Below are positions 12,388 through 19,547 of a DNA stretch of 64,000 nucleotides, in pieces. The position numbers and the translations under genes were made by a program. The notes under the pieces were generated by a model, which was not told where the DNA came from, ran no database searches, and saw nothing but the letters and a program-made list of their open reading frames with translations. Origin of the DNA: a virus; the IMG/VR virus record IMGVR_UViG_3300010334_000029, positions 62,001-126,000 of that record; one strand, given 5' to 3'. Position 1 is the first letter of the stretch. The number at the start of each line of letters is the position of its first letter.

Positions 12388-12908
12388 CCATTATGTTTCA
12401 GAAGTTCCAAAATTTCCTCATCTGACATTTCGTCAAGATCTTCTGGAGACTGAAAGCCTCGGCCGACAATGTTAACCAGTTTTTGACCGGCATCATCATT
12501 ATCACCAATAGCAACCAGATTCCATGTCGGTCGCAAAATTCGAAACCAAGGCTTGAGCCTCTTAGGTGTCGAAGTAAGAACCGCAAGAGCATTAAAACCT
12601 AGACGATGTAGAACCGCTGCTTTAAACACACCTTCAACCACATAAATAGTCCTGTCAGCATGATTAAGAACATCAAGTCCAAACACGCCGTCAGTATCTT
12701 TAGGGAGATATGTATAATACCTGCCAGTCTTAGGATCATTCTTCTTTTGTTTAGAAGCCTGATCTGGTCTATACTGCTGGTAACCAACAAGACCACCATT
12801 ATAGTTAAACAGAAGAAAGGTGATGATACCTTCCTCTGGATCATACGAGATTGGATACCTAGTTGGGTCCATACCTCGACCGATCAAATGTTCAAGTTGT
12901 GTTTCCAT
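12384..12908 (-). CDS. TOPRIM-domain protein
   Basis: 174 residues. TIYVVEGVFKAAVLHRLGFNA (Glu of TOPRIM motif 1, about residue 92) and LVAIGDNDDAGQKLV (Asp-x-Asp, about 135) are both TOPRIM metal-binding motifs. There is no zinc ribbon or helicase part, so it resembles a free-standing TOPRIM of the primase/CHC2 type. A separate gp61-type primase is at 42841, so it may be an accessory or decoy. Confidence 0.78.
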   Translation of the reverse strand: METQLEHLIGRGMDPTRYPISYDPEEGIITFLLFNYNGGLVGYQQYRPDQASKQKKNDPKTGRYYTYLPKDTDGVFGLDVLNHADRTIYVVEGVFKAAVLHRLGFNALAVLTSTPKRLKPWFRILRPTWNLVAIGDNDDAGQKLVNIVGRGFQSPEDLDEMSDEEILELLKHNG

Positions 12909-12914
12909 TTTTCA

Positions 12915-12943
12915 ACTCTATACCAAAACCGAATAAATGTAAA
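12915..12943 (-). promoter_or_regulatory. Early-type promoter (variant)
   Basis: TTTACA, 17 bp, TAGAGT upstream of the TOPRIM gene. The leader is not the common one. Confidence 0.65.
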
Positions 12944-12954
12944 CAACTAAATTT

Positions 12955-13037
12955 TGGTACCCCGTACTGGACTCGAACCAGTATTTTCAGATCCAGTTAC
13001 GGATAGCGGCTTAGAAGACCGAACCGACTAACGGGGC
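12955..13037 (-). tRNA. tRNA, probably Arg(TCT), aberrant body
   Basis: Acceptor 12959-12965 with 13031-13037, T-arm ACTGG-TTCGAGT-CCAGT, encoded CCA. Loop CTTCTAA on a CGGT/GCCG stem gives TCT, but only about 8 nt remain for the D-arm while the variable region is about 23 nt with its own stem. An alternative fold exists, so the anticodon is tentative. Confidence 0.55.
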
Positions 13038-13045
13038 ATATTATG

Positions 13046-13138
13046 TTCGTAGTAGATGAAATGCAAGCCATGTTGACTGTGTGATGCCGATCATTGCATT
13101 CTTTGGCATATTCCACAGTACTGACCGTCTACTACGAA
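13046..13138 (-). ncRNA. Rod-like hairpin element, 11-bp terminal stem
   Basis: ttcgtagtaga and tctactacgaa pair perfectly. Inner stems actgtg/cacagt and atgcc/ggcat extend the rod. Lies between two tRNAs and contains no ORF. Confidence 0.4.
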
Positions 13139-13142
13139 TTTC

Positions 13143-13216
13143 TGGTGTGCATGCGAAGATTTGAACTCCGATAACTCCCTAATCAGGGGAGCGCCTTACC
13201 GTTAGACGACACGCAC
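13143..13216 (-). tRNA. tRNA-Ile(GAT)-like, U37 variant
   Basis: Acceptor 13147-13153 with 13210-13216, perfect stem CTCCC/GGGAG around CTGATTA, T-loop TTCAAAT, encoded CCA. U at position 37, normally a purine, is odd. A standard Ile(GAT) is at 4237. Confidence 0.75.
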
Positions 13217-13222
13217 ATGAAT

Positions 13223-13302
13223 TGGTGTATAGTACTGGAATTGAACCAACCTAAAACGACTTTGAACAGTGCGTCAACCCACAACAGAGGATTTTACTAT
13301 AC
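13223..13302 (-). tRNA. tRNA, anticodon unresolved
   Basis: Perfect acceptor GTATAGT (13227-13233 with 13296-13302), T-loop TTCAATT, D-stem ATCC/GGGT, encoded CCA. The anticodon region TGAC...GTCG closes a 12-nt loop, too large; candidates TCA, TTC or CAA cannot be chosen. Confidence 0.6.
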
Positions 13303-13307
13303 ATAAC

Positions 13308-13382
13308 TGGTAGCCCAGACGGGAGTTGAACCCGCTTACAACTGATTGAAAATCAGTCCGCCCGCCGTTAGCGTTCTGGGCC
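13308..13382 (-). tRNA. tRNA-Glu(TTC)
   Basis: Acceptor 13312-13318 with 13376-13382, perfect anticodon stem ACTGA/TCAGT around TTTTCAA, T-loop TTCAACT, encoded CCA. Confidence 0.9.
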
Positions 13383-13389
13383 ATGAAAC

Positions 13390-13464
13390 TGGTCTGGTAG
13401 GCAGGTACCGCCCCTGCGATCCGAAGCTTCCAAAGCCACGTTTAGCCCTTGCTATCTCTACCAG
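13390..13464 (-). tRNA. tRNA-Pro(TGG) with altered T-loop
   Basis: Perfect acceptor CTGGTAG (13394-13400 with 13458-13464), anticodon loop TTTGGAA, encoded CCA. Perfect T-stem GCAGG/CCTGC around GGCGGTA instead of TTCGANN. Confidence 0.8.
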
Positions 13465-13470
13465 ATAAAA

Positions 13471-13559
13471 CTTATTAGAAGAATTCAGATCCCTTGTGAG
13501 AGAACTAATTACAGCAGATCGGGACACATTTCCCATCCTATCTGAACTCATCTAATAAG
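13471..13559 (-). ncRNA. Rod-like hairpin element
   Basis: cttattaga/tctaataag (9 bp) and, four bases inside on both arms, ttcagat/atctgaa (7 bp). Part of the 5' leader region of the tRNA array. Confidence 0.4.
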
Positions 13560-13570
13560 TCTTAACTGAG

Positions 13571-13625
13571 AGGTTATTAAGCTTTAGACTTGCGGTCTTG
13601 CCGTCTCCGGCTCACTTAATAACCT
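13571..13625 (-). ncRNA. Hairpin element, 11-bp terminal stem
   Basis: aggttattaag/cttaataacct perfect stem around 33 nt with a small agac/gtct hairpin. Immediately downstream of the promoter at 13690. Confidence 0.4.
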
Positions 13626-13689
13626 CCAAGTTATTTTTCTTTTCCCAACAATGTCAAAGACAGGGTTTGTTTCCATTCCCTATATTCTT

Positions 13690-13718
13690 AGTCTATACCA
13701 TTTCATATAAAATGTCAA
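13690..13718 (-). promoter_or_regulatory. Early-type promoter for tRNA array (proximal)
   Basis: TTGACA, 17 bp, TAGACT. Reads into the hairpin elements and tRNA-Pro/Glu. The leader begins AGAATATAGGGAATGGA. Confidence 0.8.
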
Positions 13719-13775
13719 CGACTAAATTTGGAAAGTTTTTCGTCCCGGAGGAGAATCTGCATTCCGTATATTCTT

Positions 13776-13804
13776 AGACTAAACCATTTCGCATAAAATG
13801 TCAA
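13776..13804 (-). promoter_or_regulatory. Early-type promoter for tRNA array (distal)
   Basis: TTGACA, 17 bp, TAGTCT, 86 bp upstream of the proximal copy. Between them is a 15-codon ORF (MQILLRDEKL...) whose TGA is part of the next TTGACA. Confidence 0.75.
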
Positions 13805-13871
13805 ACGATTTCTTCAAGTAAATTATATATACAAGAAATCCGTGCCGTAACAAAGTTTCACAAAATTATTT

Positions 13872-15242
13872 TTAAATTTCTGCCCTAGCACGGATATCTG
13901 CAAAGTTTTGATCACGAATAAGCTTGCCCATCGAGAATACAACTTCAAGAACATCAGGATAAGACATTGCTGCCGTATCTCGAGTAGTATTGTATTCACC
14001 ACTTTCAGTACGGATAAGCTTCAGCATACCCTTCTTAGACTTCTTACCAGGATCGGTAATTGGATCTTTGAACACGTCAACCCAGCCCTTATCCTTGATG
14101 AAAGCAGCGCTAGTCTTCATGGCAAACTTCTGGTCATCTCGGTTTACGATCTGAAGAAGAGCACCACCCTGACCAAAGACAAGATTGTCAGCACTGAAAC
14201 CAGCAGCTTCAGACCATCGCAAGATGTCTTTAATCGAATCAATCGTAATACCATCACCCTGAAGAACACCAACGTTGTTAAGAACCTTGTAGCCCTTCTC
14301 ATTAATTGTACTACCAAAGTACTGATCAAGAATTCGAAGACACTTAGTTACAACCTCAGCTGGATCACCCGAGTCAGGACGAACTACAAGCTTAGCACCC
14401 GAGTCGATAATGTCCTGCTTGAGTTCTGTACCCCAGAGACGGCAAGCTTCGTAGATATCATAGCTGTCAGAGACGGCCGAAACAATACCACCAGGCTTAC
14501 CATTCTTCTTAACCATGTTCCGGTAAGAAGCAACCTCACCTTCTCGACCCCAGCTTGTTACAGTTGAGTGCTCCATTGCAGGAACGCTAAAACCAGCCAT
14601 GTCAGCACTGTAATACCTGCGAGCAAAAAGTAAAGCTTCAACAGTATCCGTACCCATGAAGTTGACAAGATGTGCTGCGCCGCCGATCCCGGCAGACTCA
14701 AGACTACTGACCCCACGAGCACCGAAGTCATGAAGCTTAAAATTAATGTCAGCTGGAGTGCCTGTTCGTTCAAGTGCATCAAGGATCACCTTCTTAATTT
14801 CACGGCTGTTAGTAGCCACAGTTGTAGGATACCAAATTGCTCGAAGCAATGCAGTCTCAAGAAACGAAGTCAACCAGTAGCATTCTGGGTCCATGTTGAC
14901 AATCGAAGCAAGAATGTTCTTGACAGGAACAACCGTACCTTCAGGAACTGCCTTGATAGTAACAGGCAGGTAGCCGTCATGTGCATTGAGAATATGTTCC
15001 CATCCCGCACGGTTGAAAGGTTCACCATGAGCTGTGATAATAGCCTCAGCTTCATCAATCATGTCCATGGTAATTGGATCAGTCAAGTATTCCTTGATGA
15101 AAGCCTGAAGACCAAAGAAGACTGTTTCATCATACTTGCCGCCACGGCTTTCGATGTAAGAGTAGATGTACTCTGTACCTTCGGGGTATTGATTGAACTG
15201 ACTGTACTTGTACGAGTCTGCGTTTAAAATAATGTTTTTCAT
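13872..15242 (-). CDS. nadV: Nicotinamide phosphoribosyltransferase (NAMPT/NadV)
   Basis: 456 residues, full NAMPT length. It joins nicotinamide to PRPP giving NMN. Diagnostic segments: N-terminal LNADSYKYSQFNQYPEGTEY with YSYIESRGG; KLHDFGARGVSS (residues about 165-177); VPAMEHSTVTSWG with the catalytic-region His; LVVRPDSGDPAEVV; LQGDGI. It has its own early promoter. Together with the NMNAT-Nudix gene at 17281 it makes NAD+ from nicotinamide, a pair known to let phages rebuild NAD+ after NAD-depleting defences. Confidence 0.95.
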   Translation of the reverse strand: MKNIILNADSYKYSQFNQYPEGTEYIYSYIESRGGKYDETVFFGLQAFIKEYLTDPITMDMIDEAEAIITAHGEPFNRAGWEHILNAHDGYLPVTIKAVPEGTVVPVKNILASIVNMDPECYWLTSFLETALLRAIWYPTTVATNSREIKKVILDALERTGTPADINFKLHDFGARGVSSLESAGIGGAAHLVNFMGTDTVEALLFARRYYSADMAGFSVPAMEHSTVTSWGREGEVASYRNMVKKNGKPGGIVSAVSDSYDIYEACRLWGTELKQDIIDSGAKLVVRPDSGDPAEVVTKCLRILDQYFGSTINEKGYKVLNNVGVLQGDGITIDSIKDILRWSEAAGFSADNLVFGQGGALLQIVNRDDQKFAMKTSAAFIKDKGWVDVFKDPITDPGKKSKKGMLKLIRTESGEYNTTRDTAAMSYPDVLEVVFSMGKLIRDQNFADIRARAEI

Positions 15243-15296
15243 AATAGAACTCCTCTATCGTTTGGGCTTTGGGTCTATCCCGTTGCCATTATGTTT

Positions 15297-15325
15297 AGTC
15301 TATACCATTCTCATAAAAATGTCAA
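15297..15325 (-). promoter_or_regulatory. Early-type promoter for nadV
   Basis: TTGACA, 17 bp, TAGACT; leader about 55 bases to the ATG at 15242, longer than in the other units. Confidence 0.78.
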
Positions 15326-15334
15326 CTGGTATTT

Positions 15335-15520
15335 TTACTTTTTTAGAATCTTTTTAACTGAAATATAAGCAGATTCAAAGACAATAACTTGAGCTGTATT
15401 AAGCATATGTGCACCAAGATAAAAATCTTCAACTTTAAGATTGTCACCACTTATCCTGGCATCAAACCATCTATTTTTAACGTCTGGCTTCATATCTTCT
15501 TCATTTACAACAATTTTCAT
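15335..15520 (-). CDS. Hypothetical protein (61 aa)
   Basis: Start at 15520 (MKIVVNEEDMKPDVKN), eight bases after AGGA; a start three codons upstream is too close to that site. Basic C-terminus SVKKILKK. Follows the macro-domain gene by 14 bases and is probably co-transcribed with it. Unrecognised. Confidence 0.6.
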   Translation of the reverse strand: MKIVVNEEDMKPDVKNRWFDARISGDNLKVEDFYLGAHMLNTAQVIVFESAYISVKKILKK

Positions 15521-15534
15521 GTAAGGCATCCTTT

Positions 15535-16017
15535 TTATCCAAATTCCACAAGTGTAGCAGAACCACCAGTTGCGGTAATATCCACTGCAAATTTTTCTAG
15601 TAATGCTAAGATACGCTTGGAATTGCCACCAGCAAGGCCCATCCCGATGTATGGGAAACCAAAACGAGCATCTGGTGCAATAACTTCAAGCTTTCTGAGA
15701 ATCAATTTGAACGATTCATAGTCAAAGTGATCTATACTGCGAGGCAGATAATGAAGCTGAGTGTAGGCATTTACGATCTCAAACTTGGGATCGATTTGAT
15801 TGTCTGCAGCCACACTAAAGTTGCCGAGCTTCAATACGGGCTTCTGATAGGTATAGATCATTGCAGAGTCGGCTTCATAAGCTTGAGGATATCGAGCACG
15901 AATCTCTTTAGCAATACCAGATCCCATAGTATTCTGACAGTTGCATCCGTGGACGATTACATCGAATAGACCTTGTTCGGCCATATCAATAAGATTACCT
16001 TTAGCATGTAGTAACAT
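15535..16017 (-). CDS. Macro-domain protein (ADP-ribose binding)
   Basis: 160 residues. IVHGCNCQNTMGSGIAKEIR (about residues 20-40) is the macro-domain ADP-ribose loop with the conserved Asn; FGFPYIGMGLAGGNS supplies the second Gly-rich loop. Family members hydrolyse ADP-ribose-1''-phosphate or remove ADP-ribose from proteins or DNA. Its position between two NAD+ synthesis genes suggests handling of ADP-ribose products made by host defences; that is inference. Confidence 0.88.
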   Translation of the reverse strand: MLLHAKGNLIDMAEQGLFDVIVHGCNCQNTMGSGIAKEIRARYPQAYEADSAMIYTYQKPVLKLGNFSVAADNQIDPKFEIVNAYTQLHYLPRSIDHFDYESFKLILRKLEVIAPDARFGFPYIGMGLAGGNSKRILALLEKFAVDITATGGSATLVEFG

Positions 16018-16052
16018 AAATCAAACCCCTAATACATTATCTCTATATAACT

Positions 16053-16080
16053 ATTATACACCAATTCTAGATAATGTCAA
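16053..16080 (-). promoter_or_regulatory. Near-consensus sigma-70 promoter
   Basis: TTGACA, 16 bp, TATAAT, a perfect match, before the macro-domain gene. The -10 differs from the phage-family TAGACT. Confidence 0.75.
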
Positions 16081-16379
16081 TCGTTTTGTTTAGTTTCTTT
16101 ATCCCATTGTCTGAATCGTTCGTACTTCATATGAGCTTGTTTATAGATCCTAGCTTGATCTTCTCTACTAAAGTTCTGGTCAACAAAGAAATCAAGTGCT
16201 GCATAGCTATCACCAATCTCTTCAATAAACTTCTCAACAAGATTACCAGACCAATGATTTTGATCACCACCAGAACCAATAGTCTTACCGCAGACTTGCT
16301 GAAGCTCACCTAGCTCTTCAATTACTTTTGAAAGACCATTCCACTCAGAAGAGCCGATGGAGTAAGGTTTAATCGTCAT
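16077..16379 (-). CDS. MazG-like NTP pyrophosphohydrolase
   Basis: 100 residues, all-helical. VIEELGELQQVCGK and KFIEEIGDSYAALDF provide the EExxE...ExxD metal-binding pattern of MazG/all-alpha NTP pyrophosphatases. Such enzymes cleave dNTPs or (p)ppGpp-linked nucleotides; phage copies may tune nucleotide pools or the stringent response. Substrate cannot be read from sequence. Confidence 0.8.
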   Translation of the reverse strand: MTIKPYSIGSSEWNGLSKVIEELGELQQVCGKTIGSGGDQNHWSGNLVEKFIEEIGDSYAALDFFVDQNFSREDQARIYKQAHMKYERFRQWDKETKQND

Positions 16380-16383
16380 ATTC

Positions 16384-16548
16384 TCAGTCCTTATTATTAA
16401 CTTGTCTGACGACTTCCATAAGAAGATCTACTGCTTCAGCAGCATATCGTTCACTTGTATTTACTTGAATACTCAGGCCTGGTCGAAGTAATGGAGTTTG
16501 AGCAGTAATAGTATAACAAGTATTTCGTTTTGGTTTAGTCTCAGTCAT
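16384..16548 (-). CDS. Hypothetical protein (54 aa)
   Basis: MTETKPKRNTCYTITAQTPL..., then a helix SERYAAEAVDLLMEVVRQV. An alternative ATG lies one codon upstream; AGGTGA spacing favours 16548. Overlaps the 3' end of the gene at 16541-16711, so it is coupled. Function unknown. Confidence 0.6.
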   Translation of the reverse strand: MTETKPKRNTCYTITAQTPLLRPGLSIQVNTSERYAAEAVDLLMEVVRQVNNKD

Positions 16549-16711
16549 CATATTCACCTACTGTATCTACAATATAGTTAAGATTTGGTTCTGTGCTTGC
16601 ATTAAGCACTCGTTCGAGTTGAGCTTCAATAGCATTTCTATCGTCTGATAGCTGTCTGATTACATAATCAGTCTTTGAACTATCAGTCCATCTTCGTAGT
16701 TCATATCGCAT
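16541..16711 (-). CDS. Hypothetical protein (56 aa)
   Basis: MRYELRRWTDSSKTDYVIRQ with a long charged helix (DDRNAIEAQLERVLNAS) and an acidic tail (GEYDD). Tight four-gene unit 17278-16384. No family recognised. Confidence 0.62.
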   Translation of the reverse strand: MRYELRRWTDSSKTDYVIRQLSDDRNAIEAQLERVLNASTEPNLNYIVDTVGEYDD

Positions 16712-16712
16712 C

Positions 16713-17012
16713 TTATTTCACCTTAAATTCGAAGAATGCATCATAACTTTCTCCATAGCCAGGCTTATCGTAAGTTACTTTCCAACCTTGTTCTCGATAG
16801 ATCTCTTCAAAATTGAGATAACCTAAATTAAAGATTTCATCTTTTGATATATCGCCATTTTTAAGAAGCGAATTTACGATATCCTTTTGATAAATTGTTG
16901 CTCTACCATTTGAAAACTTAAGAGCAAGCAAATTATTAATTACTTCGATAACAACTTCAGGAATTGCAGTTTGTTTAGCTGTGGCTATATCACTTGGTTT
17001 AATAGGTTTCAT
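16713..17012 (-). CDS. Conserved phage protein (99 aa)
   Basis: Two consecutive ATGs (17015, 17012); the second has better spacing to AGGAG. MKPIKPSDIATAKQTAIPEV then VIEVINNLLALKFSNGRATIYQKDIV and a C-terminal GWKVTYDKPGYGESYDAFFEF. This pattern recurs in T4-like myoviruses as an uncharacterised early protein. Function unknown. Confidence 0.68.
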   Translation of the reverse strand: MKPIKPSDIATAKQTAIPEVVIEVINNLLALKFSNGRATIYQKDIVNSLLKNGDISKDEIFNLGYLNFEEIYREQGWKVTYDKPGYGESYDAFFEFKVK

Positions 17013-17014
17013 CA

Positions 17015-17278
17015 TTAGACTCCTAGAGCTACGCGTTCATCTGTAGTGAGTTTACTAATTGCAGATTGTTTAAGATCTTCTCTCTTATGTAGATCTACTT
17101 CCTCAGCACTATCATAAATGATAATCTTCTTCTTTGTTTTATTCACATATCTATTTCGATTAAGTGCTGCATATTTCTCAGCAGCAATAAGTGACAGAAA
17201 TCTAGCAGATGATGATGGACCATCACGGTTATATCCATCATCATCTAAAACCTCAAAGTATTCAATAATAGTAGCCAT
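17015..17278 (-). CDS. Hypothetical protein (87 aa)
   Basis: MATIIEYFEVLDDDGYNRDG, an Ala-rich helix (SLIAAEKYAALNRNRY) and a Lys-rich strand (KTKKKIIIYDSAEEV). Starts right after the stop of the NMNAT-Nudix gene; TAATG overlap with the next gene. Unrecognised. Confidence 0.65.
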   Translation of the reverse strand: MATIIEYFEVLDDDGYNRDGPSSSARFLSLIAAEKYAALNRNRYVNKTKKKIIIYDSAEEVDLHKREDLKQSAISKLTTDERVALGV

Positions 17279-17280
17279 GA

Positions 17281-18375
17281 TTAAACTCCCAGAAAATAGT
17301 TGATGATGTGAAAGTGATCATCAAACATTTGATCTTCACGGAGGTCACTAATAGGAACCCATTTGACCTTGTCAACTTCGTCTTCGCCGTGCTCACCTTT
17401 GGGAATTTTTAGCTTGGGTAGCTTTGTTTCACTTGACAGATGAATGTGAGCAGCATGCGTAATCACACGGCCGATAGTCGAACGATGTGGATCATCAAAG
17501 ACGTTTTGAGCTACAATCGAGCCAAGCAAGACAGCTGTAGGAACCTTGATTCCAGTTTCTTCCTTTAGTTCACGGATGATGCCATTCAAGACGGTTTCAT
17601 CCATCTCAAGATGCCCGCCAGGAATTGCCCAGAGACCCTTGCCTGGTTCTGCTTTTCGCTTTACAAGTAGAATGTGTCCACTCTGTTCAACCACAGCATC
17701 AACTGTGACATGTTTAACAGGATATGGTGCCGCTTCCCAGGCCTTCTTGTACTTGCGGACATGTTCTAACTCTCGGCGAAGTTGAGCATAAGAATCAGTA
17801 TGGATAAAGTCTTCGAAGAGAAACTTAGCCACACTTCGTGGAACTAGAACGTTATCCATCAGATGTCGCTCAAATGTGCCATCAATGAAGTGCTCGCGAA
17901 TAACCGTAGCATGCATTTCACGTTCGATTGGAACATTAACCGAGGACCACTGAGGGAACAACTTCAAGTAGTAGGATGTATTATCCTTCGAGGCACCAAT
18001 CAGACCCACCTTAGCATCGCTTAGACCGACAGACCGGAAACCACCATCATTGAGAATATCAAGCGCAGCATCTTTAACGACGTCTTGAACCTGTTTAATC
18101 CAGGCAGCATCGTTATAGGTCTTATCGTAGATTGGTTTGATGATAATACGACATTGCCGCCCACCGTTACAGTCGAATGAGCCATTGATCATATCCTTCC
18201 GTTCTTCAAAGGTGAAAGGATTGCGAACAGTTCGAGCCTTGCCGGCACTGCCCACAAGCACAAGAACATTCTTGGCCTTTTCAAGAGCAGTGGCAATGAC
18301 ACGCTGATGTTCAAGATGGAAAGGTTGGAATCTTCCAATGAAAACTAGTAGATCAAATTCTTTAGTGTCAGTCAT
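17281..18375 (-). CDS. nadM: Bifunctional NMN adenylyltransferase / Nudix hydrolase
   Basis: 364 residues. The N-terminal domain (about 1-185) has FIGRFQPFHLEH (HxxH nucleotidyltransferase motif) and NPFTFEERKDMI, as in NadM-type NMNAT. The C-terminal domain (about 215-364) carries a full Nudix box, GGHLEMDETVLNGIIRELKE followed by ETGI, spaced GX5EX7REUXEEXGU. NMNAT turns NMN plus ATP into NAD+; the Nudix half typically hydrolyses ADP-ribose. With NadV it completes a nicotinamide-to-NAD+ route, and the Nudix half could recycle ADP-ribose released by NADases. Confidence 0.93.
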   Translation of the reverse strand: MTDTKEFDLLVFIGRFQPFHLEHQRVIATALEKAKNVLVLVGSAGKARTVRNPFTFEERKDMINGSFDCNGGRQCRIIIKPIYDKTYNDAAWIKQVQDVVKDAALDILNDGGFRSVGLSDAKVGLIGASKDNTSYYLKLFPQWSSVNVPIEREMHATVIREHFIDGTFERHLMDNVLVPRSVAKFLFEDFIHTDSYAQLRRELEHVRKYKKAWEAAPYPVKHVTVDAVVEQSGHILLVKRKAEPGKGLWAIPGGHLEMDETVLNGIIRELKEETGIKVPTAVLLGSIVAQNVFDDPHRSTIGRVITHAAHIHLSSETKLPKLKIPKGEHGEDEVDKVKWVPISDLREDQMFDDHFHIINYFLGV

Positions 18376-18427
18376 TTCTCAAAACTCCTTTGAGTAAAAA
18401 TTGAAGGGTCTATCCCTTCATAGTTTA

Positions 18428-18456
18428 TATATATTCCACTTTTGATAAAATGTCAA
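18428..18456 (-). promoter_or_regulatory. Early promoter for NMNAT-Nudix unit
   Basis: TTGACA, 17 bp, TATATA; 53 bases before the ATG at 18375. No shared leader. Confidence 0.7.
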
Positions 18457-18466
18457 CTGAATTTTG

Positions 18467-18474
18467 CATAAATA
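18467..18474 (+). promoter_or_regulatory. Possible late promoter, plus strand
   Basis: CATAAATA, one mismatch from TATAAATA, 20 bases before the plus-strand ORF at 18495. Confidence 0.45.
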
Positions 18475-18494
18475 AAACAAAATAGGAGATTTTT

Positions 18495-18695
18495 ATGTCT
18501 AAGAAAATTGAACCAAGTGAGACCAAATCCCTTTATGCAATCCCATGCTTGCATCAGAATCAAAGTGTCTTTTTTACAACATTTGATACCAGAAGTGAAA
18601 AAGAAGCCCTTGCCTTAGCATCCTGTATTTACGGAAACAAAGGCAAGGGCGCATTAGTCATCCTCGGAGAAGATGGTTCAATCTTTAAGCTTTAA
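18495..18695 (+). CDS. Hypothetical protein, plus strand (66 aa)
   Basis: AGGAG lies just before the ATG. MSKKIEPSETKSLYAIPCLH..., then an Ala-rich helix and a GALVILGEDGSIFKL strand pair. One of very few plus-strand genes; it ends convergent with, and overlapping by four bases, the SPFH gene. No family recognised. Confidence 0.65.
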   Translation: MSKKIEPSETKSLYAIPCLHQNQSVFFTTFDTRSEKEALALASCIYGNKGKGALVILGEDGSIFKL

Positions 18696-19516
18696 TCGAC
18701 TTTAAGAAAAGGAAGTGGTGCATTACCACCCATATAAGTTGGAAAGTGTCCATCCCACTTATCAATTGCCTTCTGCTCAAGAATCTTAGGGTTAGATCTT
18801 AGAGCCTCAGCTTCAATCTGAGTTGCCTTAGCATCACCTTCAGCCTTAGCAACCTTTGCGCGGGCATCAGCTTCAGCGGTAGCTACGTTAGCCTGAGCTG
18901 CTAGAGCTTGTTGCTCGTTAGCAATCTTGGCATTGATCTGACGCATAACTGTTTCTGGAACTCGAACTGGTGAAGCCCATTCAACTCGTTCTACCTCAAG
19001 ACCAAATGGACTGAAGAACTTCCGAACATCAGCCTGAGCTAGAGCAATCAATTCGGCCTTACGTGAACCGTAGATTTCCTCAACAGTCATCTTGGAAGCT
19101 TCGTTGTTAATTGCACCGCGGATGGCTACTCGAAGTGGTCCCGAGACAATTGCATCCATGTCCATACGATACTTTTGAAACAGAATTGGAGCCTTGGTAG
19201 CATCCACGTGATAGCTTACAGATACGTCACCAGTAAGAGTTAAACCGCTCTTATCAGCAAATGAGAATTCTTCATTAACAACAGAATCTTCAGTCTTGTT
19301 AATTGTCCAGGTATAAGTCTTAGTAAAGACAGGATATTCATAGATTGTAGTACCAACGCCAGTAAAGTAAGTACCGACAGGTAGTGAGTCCTTGGAGACT
19401 CCAGCACCAGATCCATATTGATCAACACGAATACCAACATGACCTGGTTCAACCTGTGAACAAGCGCCAAGAGCAAGAGCAGAAGTAGCAATAAGAGCAA
19501 ATAGTTTAATCTTCAT
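18692..19516 (-). CDS. SPFH/prohibitin-family lipoprotein
   Basis: 274 residues. Signal peptide with lipobox ALALGACS (Cys19), so probably anchored to a membrane. An SPFH/Band 7 domain spans about 25-200 (VEPGHVGIRVDQYGSG; LTGDVSVSYHVD; YGSRKAELIALAQADVRKFF), followed by an Ala/Glu-rich coiled coil (ANVATAEADARAKVAKAEGD). SPFH proteins form membrane rings; phage copies occur in several T4-like genomes with unknown function. Protection from membrane-acting defences or FtsH-like proteases is speculation. Confidence 0.88.
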   Translation of the reverse strand: MKIKLFALIATSALALGACSQVEPGHVGIRVDQYGSGAGVSKDSLPVGTYFTGVGTTIYEYPVFTKTYTWTINKTEDSVVNEEFSFADKSGLTLTGDVSVSYHVDATKAPILFQKYRMDMDAIVSGPLRVAIRGAINNEASKMTVEEIYGSRKAELIALAQADVRKFFSPFGLEVERVEWASPVRVPETVMRQINAKIANEQQALAAQANVATAEADARAKVAKAEGDAKATQIEAEALRSNPKILEQKAIDKWDGHFPTYMGGNAPLPFLKVD

Positions 19517-19547
19517 TTTAAGTCCTTCATTTTAAAAGTTAACACAC

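Noticed and set aside
12170-13382. Long minus-strand ORFs covering tRNA genes
   Set aside because: They cross several tRNAs with no ribosome site and no coding pattern.
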